Of a stretch of DNA of 64,000 bases, positions 41,637-50,220 are shown piece after piece. The number at the start of each line of letters is the position of its first letter. Position 1 is the first letter of the stretch. Origin of the DNA: an uncultured Clostridium sp. (GTDB taxonomy: Bacteria > Bacillota > Clostridia > Clostridiales > Clostridiaceae). The notes below the pieces were generated by a model that was not told the DNA's origin, searched no databases, and saw nothing but the letters and a program-made list of their open reading frames with translations. The translations under genes and the position numbers were made by a program. Where the stretch lies: positions 12,358 through 76,357 of the forward strand of contig URGW01000014.1 in the NCBI GenBank assembly GCA_900547475.1, in the 5' to 3' direction.

Positions 41637-44600
41637 ATGTTTTTAAGGTCGCTTGAGATACGTGGGTTTAAATCTTTTGCAGATAAGACTGAATTGAGGT
41701 TTAAAAAAGGAGTAACTGCAGTTGTTGGGCCTAATGGTAGCGGAAAAAGTAACGTTTCTGACTCGGTAAGATGGGTGCTTGGAGAACAAAGTGTCAAAAA
41801 TCTTAGAGGAGGTAAAATGGAAGATGTTATTTTTGCGGGAACACAATTTAGAAAACCCTTAGGGCTTGCACAAGTATCTCTTACTTTAGATAACTCAGAT
41901 GGAACATTATTAACAGATTACAATGAAGTAACTGTAACTAGAAGAATATTTAGATCTGGTGAAACAGAGTACTTAATTAATAATCAAAAATGTAGATTGA
42001 AGGATATTACTGAATTGTTTATGGATACAGGTATAGGTAAGGAAGGATATTCTATAATTGGACAAGGTAAAATTGATGCAATATTAAGTGGTAAGCCAGA
42101 AGAAAGAAGAGCTTTATTAGAAGAAGCGGCTGGAATTGTTAAATATAAGTCTAGAAAAGAAGATGCTGAAAAAAGGTTAGATAATACTGATAGTAATTTA
42201 ATTAGAATTAGAGATATAATAGCAACTTATGAAGAGAGACTTGAGCCGTTAAGAATAGAAAAAGAAAAGGCAGTAAAATATAAAACTTTAGCAGAAGAGT
42301 TAAATATTAAGGAAGTTTCTATATTAGTTAATCATATTGATAGAGTTTCAAGAGATATAGAGGGTTTATCAATTGAAATTGAGAAAAGGCAAGAGTCAAT
42401 AGATGAAAAAAGAGAAAAGCTTAAAGTTCATAAAGATGTTTTAGATGAATTACAAATAAAAATAGAAAATATAGAAAAGAAAAATAAATTAGAAAAAGAA
42501 GAGTATTATACAAAAAAAGAAGAAGCTACTAATCATATAAGAGATATTGAACTTTTTAAAGAAAGAGTTAATAATTTTAAAGAGTTAATTGAGAAAGAAG
42601 AAAAAGAAATAACAGTTTTGAGAGATAATTTAGAAAAAGTTATCTTAGAAAAGAAAGATTTAGAAGATAAGTTAAATGAAAAGAGTAAAGAAAGCAAGGA
42701 TAAAGGCTTTGAAATTAGAAATGTAGAAAAATTAATCGATGAGATAAATATAAAAATTGATAAAATAGAAAAAGAACTTAATGTTTTGAAAAATAACGAA
42801 TTTGAAATTGTATCTAAAAATTCTGATATTAATAATAAAATTAAAACTTTGCAGAAAGAAATAAATGATAAAAATAATATACTAGAAAATTTAGATAAAT
42901 CAATAGTTACTTTAGAGGGAAATTTAGCTATTAATATAGGTACTATAGATGAAGTAAAGCTAAAACTAACAAATACGAAGGAGAATATTTCTAGATTAGA
43001 AGAGGAAGTAGTATCTGTAAGGAGAGAATTATCTAAAACACATTCTATTTTAAATAATCAAGATAATAAACTTAAAATGTTATCAAAAAAAATTAATGAA
43101 TCAGAGGCTACCCATAATACTTTAGAAAATTTAGAAAAGCATTATGAAGGATATAATAGAACTGTTAAGAGCTTAATGGAACATGTTGAAAAAGGAAGAG
43201 TTCAGGGAATAAAAGGTATAAAAGTACTAGGTGAAATTTTTGAAGTTGAAAAGAAATATGAAATTGCCATTGAAATAGCTTTAGGGGGATCAATATCTAA
43301 TGTAATAACAGTTAATGATACTGATGCAAAAAATTTAATCTCATATTTAAAAAGTAAAGGGTTAGGTAGAGCTACATTTTTACCTTTAAATATTATTAGA
43401 GGGAAGAAGCTAGATGTAGCTAATGATATTAAAAGTGCTAATGGATATATTGGAATTGCTTCAGATATTTTAAAATATGATGTAAGATATAAAGGTGTAA
43501 TAGAATATAATTTAGGTAGAACTATAATTGCAGAAAATATGGATTGTGCACTTAATATATCAAAAATAGGTAGACATAATTATAAAATAGTAACTTTAAC
43601 TGGTGAAGTAATTAATCCTGGAGGAGCCTTAACTGGAGGTAGCATCCAAGGTAAAAATGCTAATCTTTTAGGAAGAAAAAGAGAAATTGAAGAATTAGCT
43701 CAAAATATATTAAAACTAAAAGAAGATTATAATAATGAAGTCTCTAAATTTAATGAAATAAAGCTAAAAATAAAGCAATTAGATGATGAGATATTAAATA
43801 AAAGAGAAGAGGTTCATAGTAAAAATATAGAGTTAACAGTACTAGAAGGTGAAATAAAAAATCTTGTAAATGATGGAGATAAGTTAAGCAGAAATATTGA
43901 AAATTCTAAAAGACAAAAAGAAGAAAATAATAATATAATTAAATTATTGCTAGAAAAATTAGAGAATAAAAAAGAAGAACTTAACAAGTTAGATGTTAAA
44001 AGTGCAGAGAGAAAAGAAAAGGCTAAATTAATTGAAGAAGAACTTGTTAATAATAATAAAGAAAGAGATGCTTTAAAAGAAAAGTTAGTTAATTTAAAGG
44101 TTAATAATGCAACTTTAGAAGAAAGTCTTCAAGGGCAAAGAATACAATTATCTTCTAAGAATTTAGAAATAAGAGAAAAAGAAAATAAAATAAAGCATTT
44201 ACAAAATGAAATTTTTGTTAAGCATAATAATATTAATTCTTTATTAGAAAGTATTAAAAGTAAAGAACATATATTAAGAGCAATAGAAAAAAGAGTTTTA
44301 GAGCTAGAAAACTCATTTAGAGAAGATGAAGTTATTAAGGTTGAACTTAAGGAAAGCCATAAGGCTAAGGAAAGTATAACTAGTGAAATAATAGAAGTAA
44401 TAAGAGTTGAAGAAAATGAGTTAAACAAAAGAGCAATACAACATGCTAAAACAGAAAGTGAGCAAGAGGCCTTTTATAATAGACTAAATAGCGAATTAAA
44501 TTTAACTCTTGCCGAAGCTAAGGAGATAGCTATTAGTGTTGAAAATATAAATACACTTAAAGATGAAATTTTTATGTTAAAATCAAAGATAGCAGCTTTA

Positions 44601-45194
44601 GGAACTGTAAATTTATCGGCTATAGTAGAATATGACGAAGTATGTGAAAAGTATGAATTTATGTCATCACAAGAGTTAGACTTGCAAAAAGCGAAGGAAG
44701 AACTTATTGAAGTTATAAATGAGATGACTATTCAAATGCAAGAGTTATTTAAAGAGAATTTTAAAATATTAAATGAAAATTTTGGAGAAACATTTAAAGA
44801 GTTATTTAAGGGAGGAAGTGCAGAGCTTATTTTAGGTGGAGATGACGTTTTAAGTTCTAATATAATAATAAATGTTGAACCACCAGGTAAGAAGCTTCAA
44901 AATATAAACTTAATGTCTGGAGGAGAGAAGGTTTTATCTGCAATTGCTTTATTATTTGCAATATTAAAAATGAAACCAACTCCATTTTGTATACTTGATG
45001 AAATAGAGGCGGCTCTAGATGATGCTAATGTTTATAGGTATGCAGAGTTTTTAAAGTCTTTCTCAGAAAATATTCAATTTATAGTAATAACACATAGAAA
45101 AGGAACAATGGAAGCTAGTGATGTAATGTATGGTATAACCATGGAAGAAAAGGGGATATCTAAAGTAGTATCAGTAGACTTGTCGGAGAATTAG
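41637..45194 (+). CDS. smc: Chromosome segregation protein SMC
   Basis: Condensin ATPase that organises and separates sister chromosomes with ScpA and ScpB (not in this window). 1185 residues, normal. Walker A GPNGSGKSN is at 31-39, a first coiled coil (about 170-500), a hinge near 510-660 (E-V-E-K-K-Y-E-I-A-I-E, G-G-A-L-T-G-G-S), a second coiled coil, and the C-terminal ATPase half with L-M-S-G-G-E-K and I-L-D-E-I-E-A-A-L-D-D. AAGGAG precedes the ATG. ftsY starts 12 bp later, as in B. subtilis. Confidence 0.98.
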   Translation: MFLRSLEIRGFKSFADKTELRFKKGVTAVVGPNGSGKSNVSDSVRWVLGEQSVKNLRGGKMEDVIFAGTQFRKPLGLAQVSLTLDNSDGTLLTDYNEVTVTRRIFRSGETEYLINNQKCRLKDITELFMDTGIGKEGYSIIGQGKIDAILSGKPEERRALLEEAAGIVKYKSRKEDAEKRLDNTDSNLIRIRDIIATYEERLEPLRIEKEKAVKYKTLAEELNIKEVSILVNHIDRVSRDIEGLSIEIEKRQESIDEKREKLKVHKDVLDELQIKIENIEKKNKLEKEEYYTKKEEATNHIRDIELFKERVNNFKELIEKEEKEITVLRDNLEKVILEKKDLEDKLNEKSKESKDKGFEIRNVEKLIDEINIKIDKIEKELNVLKNNEFEIVSKNSDINNKIKTLQKEINDKNNILENLDKSIVTLEGNLAINIGTIDEVKLKLTNTKENISRLEEEVVSVRRELSKTHSILNNQDNKLKMLSKKINESEATHNTLENLEKHYEGYNRTVKSLMEHVEKGRVQGIKGIKVLGEIFEVEKKYEIAIEIALGGSISNVITVNDTDAKNLISYLKSKGLGRATFLPLNIIRGKKLDVANDIKSANGYIGIASDILKYDVRYKGVIEYNLGRTIIAENMDCALNISKIGRHNYKIVTLTGEVINPGGALTGGSIQGKNANLLGRKREIEELAQNILKLKEDYNNEVSKFNEIKLKIKQLDDEILNKREEVHSKNIELTVLEGEIKNLVNDGDKLSRNIENSKRQKEENNNIIKLLLEKLENKKEELNKLDVKSAERKEKAKLIEEELVNNNKERDALKEKLVNLKVNNATLEESLQGQRIQLSSKNLEIREKENKIKHLQNEIFVKHNNINSLLESIKSKEHILRAIEKRVLELENSFREDEVIKVELKESHKAKESITSEIIEVIRVEENELNKRAIQHAKTESEQEAFYNRLNSELNLTLAEAKEIAISVENINTLKDEIFMLKSKIAALGTVNLSAIVEYDEVCEKYEFMSSQELDLQKAKEELIEVINEMTIQMQELFKENFKILNENFGETFKELFKGGSAELILGGDDVLSSNIIINVEPPGKKLQNINLMSGGEKVLSAIALLFAILKMKPTPFCILDEIEAALDDANVYRYAEFLKSFSENIQFIVITHRKGTMEASDVMYGITMEEKGISKVVSVDLSEN

Positions 45195-45205
45195 GAGGTA
45201 ACAAT

Positions 45206-46120
45206 ATGTTTGGTAAATTATTTAATAATCTTAAGAATGGATTAACAAAAACAAGAAATGCATTAACAGATAAAATAAATGAGGCTTTAAATTTAGCAGT
45301 AACAATTGATGAGGATTTATATGAAGAGTTAGAAGAAATACTTATTATGGCTGATATAGGTATGGATACTACAATGGAGATCATTGAAAGATTAAAAGAT
45401 AAGATTAGAAAAGAAAAAATCAATGATGTTGAATTAGTTAGACCAGCTTTAAAGAGTGTAATTGCTGAAATGATGATAGATAACACTAAAGAAAGCTATG
45501 AAGAGAAAAATAGAAAAGAAGTTATTTTGGTAATAGGTGTAAATGGAGTTGGAAAAACTACTAGTATAGGTAAATTAGCAGCTATGAATAAAGAAAAAGG
45601 TAAAAAAGTTTTATTAGCAGCTGCTGATACATTTAGAGCAGGAGCTATAGATCAATTAGTTGTTTGGAGTGAAAGAGCAAAGGTTGATATAGTTAAACAT
45701 GAAGAGGGATCAGACCCAGCAGCAGTTGTATTTGATGCAATTAATGCTTCAAAATCAAGGGGTGTAGATTTACTTATTTGTGATACAGCAGGTAGATTAC
45801 ATAACAAGAAAAATTTAATGGATGAATTAGGAAAAATTAATAGAGTAATAGATAGGGAACTTAGTGATGCTAACAAACAAACATTATTAGTATTAGATGG
45901 AACTACAGGACAAAATGCAGTAATTCAAGCTAAGCAATTTATGGAGGTATGCCCTATAGATGGTATAGTTTTAACTAAGCTTGATGGAACTGCTAAAGGT
46001 GGAGTTGTAATTTCTATTAAGAATACTCTTAAAATACCAGTTAAATATATAGGTGTAGGAGAAGGGATTGACGATTTACAAGAGTTTGATGCAGAGAGCT
46101 TTGTAGAAGCATTATTTTAG
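45206..46120 (+). CDS. ftsY: Signal recognition particle receptor FtsY
   Basis: Membrane-associated GTPase that docks the SRP-ribosome complex at SecYEG. 304 residues: an NG GTPase with a short N terminus and no acidic A domain as in E. coli. The P-loop is G-V-N-G-V-G-K-T-T (111-119); D-T-A-G-R and T-K-L-D are also present. F-G-K-L-F-N-N-L-K at the start may form the amphipathic membrane-targeting helix. Its partner Ffh is encoded 685 bp downstream. Confidence 0.97.
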   Translation: MFGKLFNNLKNGLTKTRNALTDKINEALNLAVTIDEDLYEELEEILIMADIGMDTTMEIIERLKDKIRKEKINDVELVRPALKSVIAEMMIDNTKESYEEKNRKEVILVIGVNGVGKTTSIGKLAAMNKEKGKKVLLAAADTFRAGAIDQLVVWSERAKVDIVKHEEGSDPAAVVFDAINASKSRGVDLLICDTAGRLHNKKNLMDELGKINRVIDRELSDANKQTLLVLDGTTGQNAVIQAKQFMEVCPIDGIVLTKLDGTAKGGVVISIKNTLKIPVKYIGVGEGIDDLQEFDAESFVEALF

Positions 46121-46405
46121 TTAGTACTTAAAAAGATATTTATGGTAGTTTATAAAAAATATATTTTTTAAATTATTTATACATTAAATTTATATATTGA
46201 ATTAATAAAAATAAATTATAATTATTTTTATATAACTTATAAATTTTATAAACATTAATTAAAAAATTTTGTTGCGAAAATTTGTATTAATCATTAAAAT
46301 ATCTATAGATACCAAAGTGATATATTAAAACTTCATAGGAATAGTAGGAGTTTAGCACTTAATTTTAGGAATTAAAAATAAATTAAAAGTGTTAAGTAAA
46401 AATAC
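46121..46405. other. AT-rich intergenic region between ftsY and ylxM
   Basis: No gene seen. Base composition is extremely AT-rich. It contains the 14-mer AGTTTAGCACTTAA (46349-46362), also found at 41358-41371, and a loose hairpin formed by CACTTAATTTT near 46355 and AATTAAAAGTG near 46381. It ends with the promoter of ylxM. No clear ftsY terminator is visible. Confidence 0.45.
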
Positions 46406-46434
46406 TTGACACCTAATTATTATTCTGTTAGAAT
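46406..46434 (+). promoter_or_regulatory. Sigma-A promoter for ylxM-ffh
   Basis: Consensus TTGACA (46406-46411), a 17-base spacer and TAGAAT (46429-46434), 25 bp before the ylxM start. It fixes the true start of ylxM, since an upstream start at 46406 would place the promoter inside the gene. Confidence 0.8.
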
Positions 46435-46459
46435 CTCATGTGTGGGTAAGGTGATATGC

Positions 46460-46789
46460 ATGGAAGATAGAGTTGAGATTTCCTTATTAATGGATTATTA
46501 CGGTTCATTACTTACGGAAAAACAAAAGAATATCATGGAGCTATATTACAATGAGGATTTATCCTTAGCTGAGATTGCTGAATTAAACAATACGAGTCGT
46601 CAAGCGATTCATGACCTAATAAAAAGATGCTATAAACAATTTCTAGCCTATGAAAGTAAATTAAATTTGCTTGAAAAGTCTTTAGAAAGAGAAGAAAAGA
46701 TTGCGAAATTCTTGGATGAAGTTAATGAGAAATACTCTTTGATGGATGAGGATTACATAAATTACAAAGAAACTCTAGAAAATTTATAG
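46460..46789 (+). CDS. ylxM: YlxM family DNA-binding protein (SRP-associated)
   Basis: 109 residues. A sigma-70 region 4-like helix-turn-helix occupies about 15-75: L-L-T-E-K-Q-K-N-I-M-E-L-Y-Y, D-L-S-L-A-E-I-A-E-L-N-N-T-S-R-Q-A-I-H-D. In streptococci YlxM binds SRP and influences its GTPase; in general it occurs before ffh. ATG 46460 follows AAGGTGAT. Longer in-frame starts overlap the -35 box at 46406. 16 bp before ffh. Confidence 0.93.
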   Translation: MEDRVEISLLMDYYGSLLTEKQKNIMELYYNEDLSLAEIAELNNTSRQAIHDLIKRCYKQFLAYESKLNLLEKSLEREEKIAKFLDEVNEKYSLMDEDYINYKETLENL

Positions 46790-46805
46790 GCATAGGAGGG
46801 TTAAC

Positions 46806-48155
46806 ATGGCTTTTGAAGGTTTAGCTGATAAGTTACAAGAAACGTTTAAGAAACTTAGAGGCAAAGGTAAATTAGGCGAAAAAGATATTAAAGAAGCCAT
46901 GAGAGAAGTAAAACTTGCGTTATTAGAAGCTGACGTTAACTTTAAAGTTGTAAAAACTTTTGTTAAAAATGTTAGTGAAAAATGTGTTGGTAGTGAAGTT
47001 TTAGAAAGCTTAACACCTGCTCAGCAAGTCATCAAAATTGTTAATGATGAACTTACAGATCTTATGGGAGGTAGTGAAAGTAAAATCAACTTCTCTAGTG
47101 TTGGACCAACTGTTATTATGTTAGTTGGACTTCAAGGAGCTGGTAAAACCACAATGGCTGGTAAACTTGCACTACAATTAAGAAAAGATAAAAATAAAAA
47201 ACCTTTATTAGTTGCCTGCGATATATATAGACCAGCAGCAATTAAACAATTAGAGGTAGTAGGAAAGCAAATTGACATTCCAGTTTTCCAAATGGGTGAT
47301 AAAATTAGCCCTGTACAAATTGCCAAAGAAGGTATAAAATACGGTAGGGAAAACGGAAATAATGTTGTAATTATAGATACAGCTGGTAGACTTCATATAG
47401 ATGAAGAGCTAATGACTGAACTTAAGGATGTAAAGGCTGAAGTTAATCCTTCAGAAATCTTACTTGTTGTTGACTCAATGACAGGACAAGATGCTGTAAA
47501 TGTTGCAGAAACATTTAATGAAGCTCTTGATATCTCAGGAGTTATATTAACAAAACTTGATGGAGATACAAGAGGTGGAGCTGCTTTATCAATTAGACAT
47601 ATGACTCAAAAACCAATTAAATTTATTGGTGTTGGGGAAAAGATGAATGATTTTGAAGTATTCCATCCAGATAGAATGGCTAGTAGAATTCTAGGTATGG
47701 GTGATGTACTTTCATTAATCGAAAAAGCTCAAGAAGCAATTGATGAAAAAGAAGCTAAAGAGTTAGGTCAAAAGATGATGGAAAATGACTTTACTTATGA
47801 TGATTACTTAACGGCTATGGAGCAAATGAAAAAGTTAGGTTCTCTAAGTAAAATCATAGAAATGATACCAGGAGTACCTAAGGAGATGAAGGAAATTGAC
47901 TTTGATGCTGGTGAAAAACAATTAGCAAGGGTAAAGGCAATAATCTATTCAATGACTCCTAAGGAGAGAAAAAATCCAAAACTTATAGTTGGATCTTCTT
48001 CAAGAAAGAAGAGAATAGCTAATGGTTCTGGTACATCATTACAAGAAGTTAACAAACTCATAAAAGGACATGAAATGATGAGAAAGCAAATGAAGCAGAT
48101 GAAATCATTGACTAAAAAGTCCAAGAAAGGTTTATTTGGTAAATTACCTTTTTAA
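46806..48155 (+). CDS. ffh: Signal recognition particle protein Ffh
   Basis: GTPase that binds signal peptides on nascent membrane proteins together with SRP RNA. 449 residues. N domain 1-90, P-loop G-L-Q-G-A-G-K-T-T at 108-116, D-T-A-G-R, T-K-L-D-G-D, and the Met-rich M domain from about 310 (M-E-Q-M-K-K-L-G, M-M-R-K-Q-M-K-Q-M-K). The SRP RNA gene is not in the window. GGAGGG precedes the ATG. rpsP follows. Confidence 0.98.
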   Translation: MAFEGLADKLQETFKKLRGKGKLGEKDIKEAMREVKLALLEADVNFKVVKTFVKNVSEKCVGSEVLESLTPAQQVIKIVNDELTDLMGGSESKINFSSVGPTVIMLVGLQGAGKTTMAGKLALQLRKDKNKKPLLVACDIYRPAAIKQLEVVGKQIDIPVFQMGDKISPVQIAKEGIKYGRENGNNVVIIDTAGRLHIDEELMTELKDVKAEVNPSEILLVVDSMTGQDAVNVAETFNEALDISGVILTKLDGDTRGGAALSIRHMTQKPIKFIGVGEKMNDFEVFHPDRMASRILGMGDVLSLIEKAQEAIDEKEAKELGQKMMENDFTYDDYLTAMEQMKKLGSLSKIIEMIPGVPKEMKEIDFDAGEKQLARVKAIIYSMTPKERKNPKLIVGSSSRKKRIANGSGTSLQEVNKLIKGHEMMRKQMKQMKSLTKKSKKGLFGKLPF

Positions 48156-48193
48156 GAGTTTATATATATAATCCTTTAAAGGAGGTGAAATTA

Positions 48194-48439
48194 ATGGCAG
48201 TAAAAATCAGATTAAGAAGAATGGGTGCTAAGAAAGCTCCTTTCTACAGAGTTGTTGTTGCTGATTCTAGAAGCCCAAGAGATGGAAGATTCATCGAAGA
48301 AATCGGGTACTACAATCCAATAACTGAACCAGCTGAAATCAAAATCGATGAAGAAAAAGCTACAAAGTGGATAAACAATGGTGCACAACCTACAGATGTA
48401 GTTAAGAGACTATTCAATACAGTAGGACTTAACAAGTAA
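48194..48439 (+). CDS. rpsP: 30S ribosomal protein S16
   Basis: 81 residues. M-A-V-K-I-R-L-R-R-M-G-A-K-K-A-P-F-Y-R-V-V-V-A-D-S-R is a clear S16 start. AAAGGAGGTG lies 5-6 bases before ATG 48194; the in-frame TTG at 48185 lies within that site and is rejected. The rpsP-khpA-rimM-trmD-rplS order is the standard cluster. Confidence 0.97.
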   Translation: MAVKIRLRRMGAKKAPFYRVVVADSRSPRDGRFIEEIGYYNPITEPAEIKIDEEKATKWINNGAQPTDVVKRLFNTVGLNK

Positions 48440-48444
48440 TTTTT

Positions 48445-48496
48445 AGGAGGTGAACTCTGCAAAATACATATACAAATTAGTACATAGTATTTGCAG
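48445..48496 (+). promoter_or_regulatory. khpA ribosome-binding site followed by a spacer hairpin
   Basis: A perfect AGGAGGTGA (48445-48453) lies 49 nt before ATG 48503, too far for initiation. The gap holds a hairpin: CTGCAAAATAC (48457-48467) pairs with GTATTTGCAG (48487-48496), with one bulged A. If folded, about 9 nt remain between the site and the ATG, the normal spacing. No other ribosome-binding site is present near the start. The hairpin would therefore splice the site to the start in space. Confidence 0.65.
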
Positions 48497-48502
48497 ACTC
48501 TT

Positions 48503-48742
48503 ATGAAAGATTTAGTTGAAATAATTGCTAAATCCTTAGTGGATAATCCAAATGAAGTTCATGTAAATGAAATTCAAGGAGAGCAAGACTTAATTCTTGA
48601 GTTAAGGGTTGCTCCTGAAGATATGGGTAAGGTAATCGGTAAGCAAGGTAGAGTAGCGAAAGCTATTAGAACCGTAGTAAAAGCCGCAGCACTAAACGAA
48701 AATCGAAAAGTAGTAGTTGAAATTATCGATGTAAAGAGTTAG
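48503..48742 (+). CDS. khpA: KH-domain RNA-binding protein KhpA (YlqC)
   Basis: 79 residues, a single KH domain with V-I-G-K-Q-G-R-V-A-K-A-I-R-T-V as the GxxG loop. In Gram-positive bacteria KhpA pairs with KhpB (Jag/EloR) and binds many RNAs, affecting cell elongation. ATG 48503 (M-K-D-L-V-E-I-I-A-K-S-L-V-D) matches the family start; an in-frame TTG at 48491 lies inside the hairpin arm. Translation probably depends on the hairpin before it. Followed by a strong terminator. Confidence 0.93.
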   Translation: MKDLVEIIAKSLVDNPNEVHVNEIQGEQDLILELRVAPEDMGKVIGKQGRVAKAIRTVVKAAALNENRKVVVEIIDVKS

Positions 48743-48764
48743 GAAATTCCTAACTCTTTTTTTT
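48733..48764 (+). terminator. Terminator after khpA
   Basis: AAAGAGTTAGGAA (48733-48745) pairs perfectly with TTCCTAACTCTTT (48747-48759), with minimal loop, then eight T in all. The khpA stop lies inside the left arm. Confidence 0.92.
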
Positions 48765-48835
48765 CGATAAAAACTGGCGTGCCTCCGGGGAAGATACATA
48801 TATTGGAATTGATCTGGAGAGAAGTAATAATTATT

Positions 48836-48864
48836 TTGCTAAAATATAAAAAGTTTGATATAAA
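48836..48864 (+). promoter_or_regulatory. Sigma-A promoter for rimM-trmD
   Basis: TTGCTA (48836-48841), a 17-base spacer and TATAAA (48859-48864), 42 bp before the rimM start. The same -35 word is used at the rpsB promoter. Confidence 0.6.
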
Positions 48865-48906
48865 TAATATAGGAAAAAAATTAAACTAACATAAGAGGTG
48901 AATTTG

Positions 48907-49404
48907 GTGAGTAAAAATTTAAAAGTAGGGAAGATAGTAAATACTCATGGGTTAAAAGGTGAAGTTAAGGTTATTCCATTAACAGATGATATGAGAAGAT
49001 TTGATGATTTAGAGTATGTTTTAATTGAAGGTAAAGAAGTTGAAATAGAAAAGTGTAAATATCAAAAGGATAGAGTTATAGTTAAGCTTAAAGGAATAGA
49101 CAAAATAGAGGATGCAGAAAGACTTAAAGAAAAGTTTATGGAAGTAGAAAGAGAAAATGCAGTTGAGCTTGAAGAAGATTGTTATTTTTTAGCAGATTTA
49201 AGAGAATGTACAGTTTTTGATACTGAAGGAAAAGAACTTGGTAAGATCTATGATGTTATACAGACTAAAAATAATGATGTATATTGGATTAGAAAACCAA
49301 AAGAGCTATTAATACCTGTATTAAAGAGTATAGTAGTGGATATAAATATAGATGAAAGAAAAATTACAATAAGACCAGTAGGAGAATGGATGGATGAAGA
49401 TTAG
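48907..49404 (+). CDS. rimM: 16S rRNA processing protein RimM
   Basis: 165 residues; helps mature the head of the 30S subunit and binds S19. V-G-K-I-V-N-T-H-G-L-K-G-E-V-K-V at the start of the first barrel and a C-terminal PRC barrel (R-P-K-E-L-L-I-P-V-L-K-S-I-V) are typical. The start is GTG 48907, 6 bases after AGAGGTG; TTG 48904 is a poorer alternative and GTG 48898 lies in the site. Its last 11 bases overlap trmD. Confidence 0.93.
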   Translation: MSKNLKVGKIVNTHGLKGEVKVIPLTDDMRRFDDLEYVLIEGKEVEIEKCKYQKDRVIVKLKGIDKIEDAERLKEKFMEVERENAVELEEDCYFLADLRECTVFDTEGKELGKIYDVIQTKNNDVYWIRKPKELLIPVLKSIVVDINIDERKITIRPVGEWMDED

Positions 49405-50107
49405 TATTCTAACTCTATTCCCAGAAATGTTTGATATTTTTAATCATAGTATAATAGGGAAAGCTCAAGAAAAGGGATTAATATCAATTGATACTTTAAA
49501 CATAAGAGATTATACATTAAATAAGCATAAAAAGGTTGATGATTATCCTTATGGTGGTGGTGCTGGTATGGTAATGGCAGCACAACCAGTTGTAGATTCT
49601 ATAAGAGCTTGCAAAGAAAAAAATAATGGGAAAGTGATTTTTTTAGGACCAAAGGGTAAAACTTTTAATCAAAAAGTGGCAGAAGAGTTATCGAAAGAAG
49701 AAAATCTTATTTTTCTTTGTGGACACTATGAAGGTATAGATGAAAGAGCTTTTAAAGAAGTTGATATGGAAATTTCTCTAGGTGATTTTGTATTGACTGG
49801 TGGGGAAATGGCAGCTATTCCTGTTATTGATTCTATTTTAAGATTAGTATCTGGAGTATTAAATAAATCTGAAAGTCATGAAGATGAATCTTTTTCTGAA
49901 GGATTACTTGAATATCCTCAATATACACGACCAGAAATTTTTGAGGGGGAAAGTGTTCCGTCAGTATTATTATCAGGACATCATGAGAATATAAGAAAGT
50001 GGAGAAGACTTCAATCATTAGAGATAACAAAGGAAAGAAGACCGGATTTATATAAGGATATAGTACTTACAAAAGAGGATAAGAAATTATTAAATAGCAA
50101 AAAATAA
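49394..50107 (+). CDS. trmD: tRNA (guanine37-N1)-methyltransferase
   Basis: Methylates G37 of tRNAs reading CNN codons, preventing frameshifts. 237-residue SPOUT enzyme. M-K-I-S-I-L-T-L-F-P-E-M-F opens it; G-G-G-A-G-M-V-M-A-A-Q-P-V and L-C-G-H-Y-E-G-I-D-E-R form the knotted SAM site. The ATG overlaps rimM by 11 bases, giving coupled translation. rplS follows after its own promoter and leader. Confidence 0.97.
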   Translation: MKISILTLFPEMFDIFNHSIIGKAQEKGLISIDTLNIRDYTLNKHKKVDDYPYGGGAGMVMAAQPVVDSIRACKEKNNGKVIFLGPKGKTFNQKVAEELSKEENLIFLCGHYEGIDERAFKEVDMEISLGDFVLTGGEMAAIPVIDSILRLVSGVLNKSESHEDESFSEGLLEYPQYTRPEIFEGESVPSVLLSGHHENIRKWRRLQSLEITKERRPDLYKDIVLTKEDKKLLNSKK

Positions 50108-50111
50108 TAAC

Positions 50112-50140
50112 TTGAAATATAAAAAAACTTATGTTACAAT
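50112..50140 (+). promoter_or_regulatory. Sigma-A promoter for rplS
   Basis: TTGAAA (50112-50117), a 17-base spacer and TACAAT (50135-50140). It starts 4 bp after trmD and gives an rplS leader of about 75 nt. Confidence 0.7.
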
Positions 50141-50145
50141 AACTT

Positions 50146-50220
50146 TTGTGCTAGTACGGGCGTTCCGCTGTCAAAGAATTTGTTAAGAGCGTCAATTATC
50201 AATTTAGGAGGGAATGCACA
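50146..50220 (+). ncRNA. Structured rplS leader, likely L19 ribosomal protein leader
   Basis: TTGTGC (50146-50151) at the 5' end pairs with GCACAA (50216-50221) reaching the start codon; CGCT (50166-50169) pairs with AGCG (50188-50191); CGG and CCG form a small hairpin at 50157-50167. The AGGAGGG ribosome-binding site lies inside the closed domain, so L19 binding could shut translation. This is the position and layout of the Firmicute L19 leader; family membership was not tested. Confidence 0.55.
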
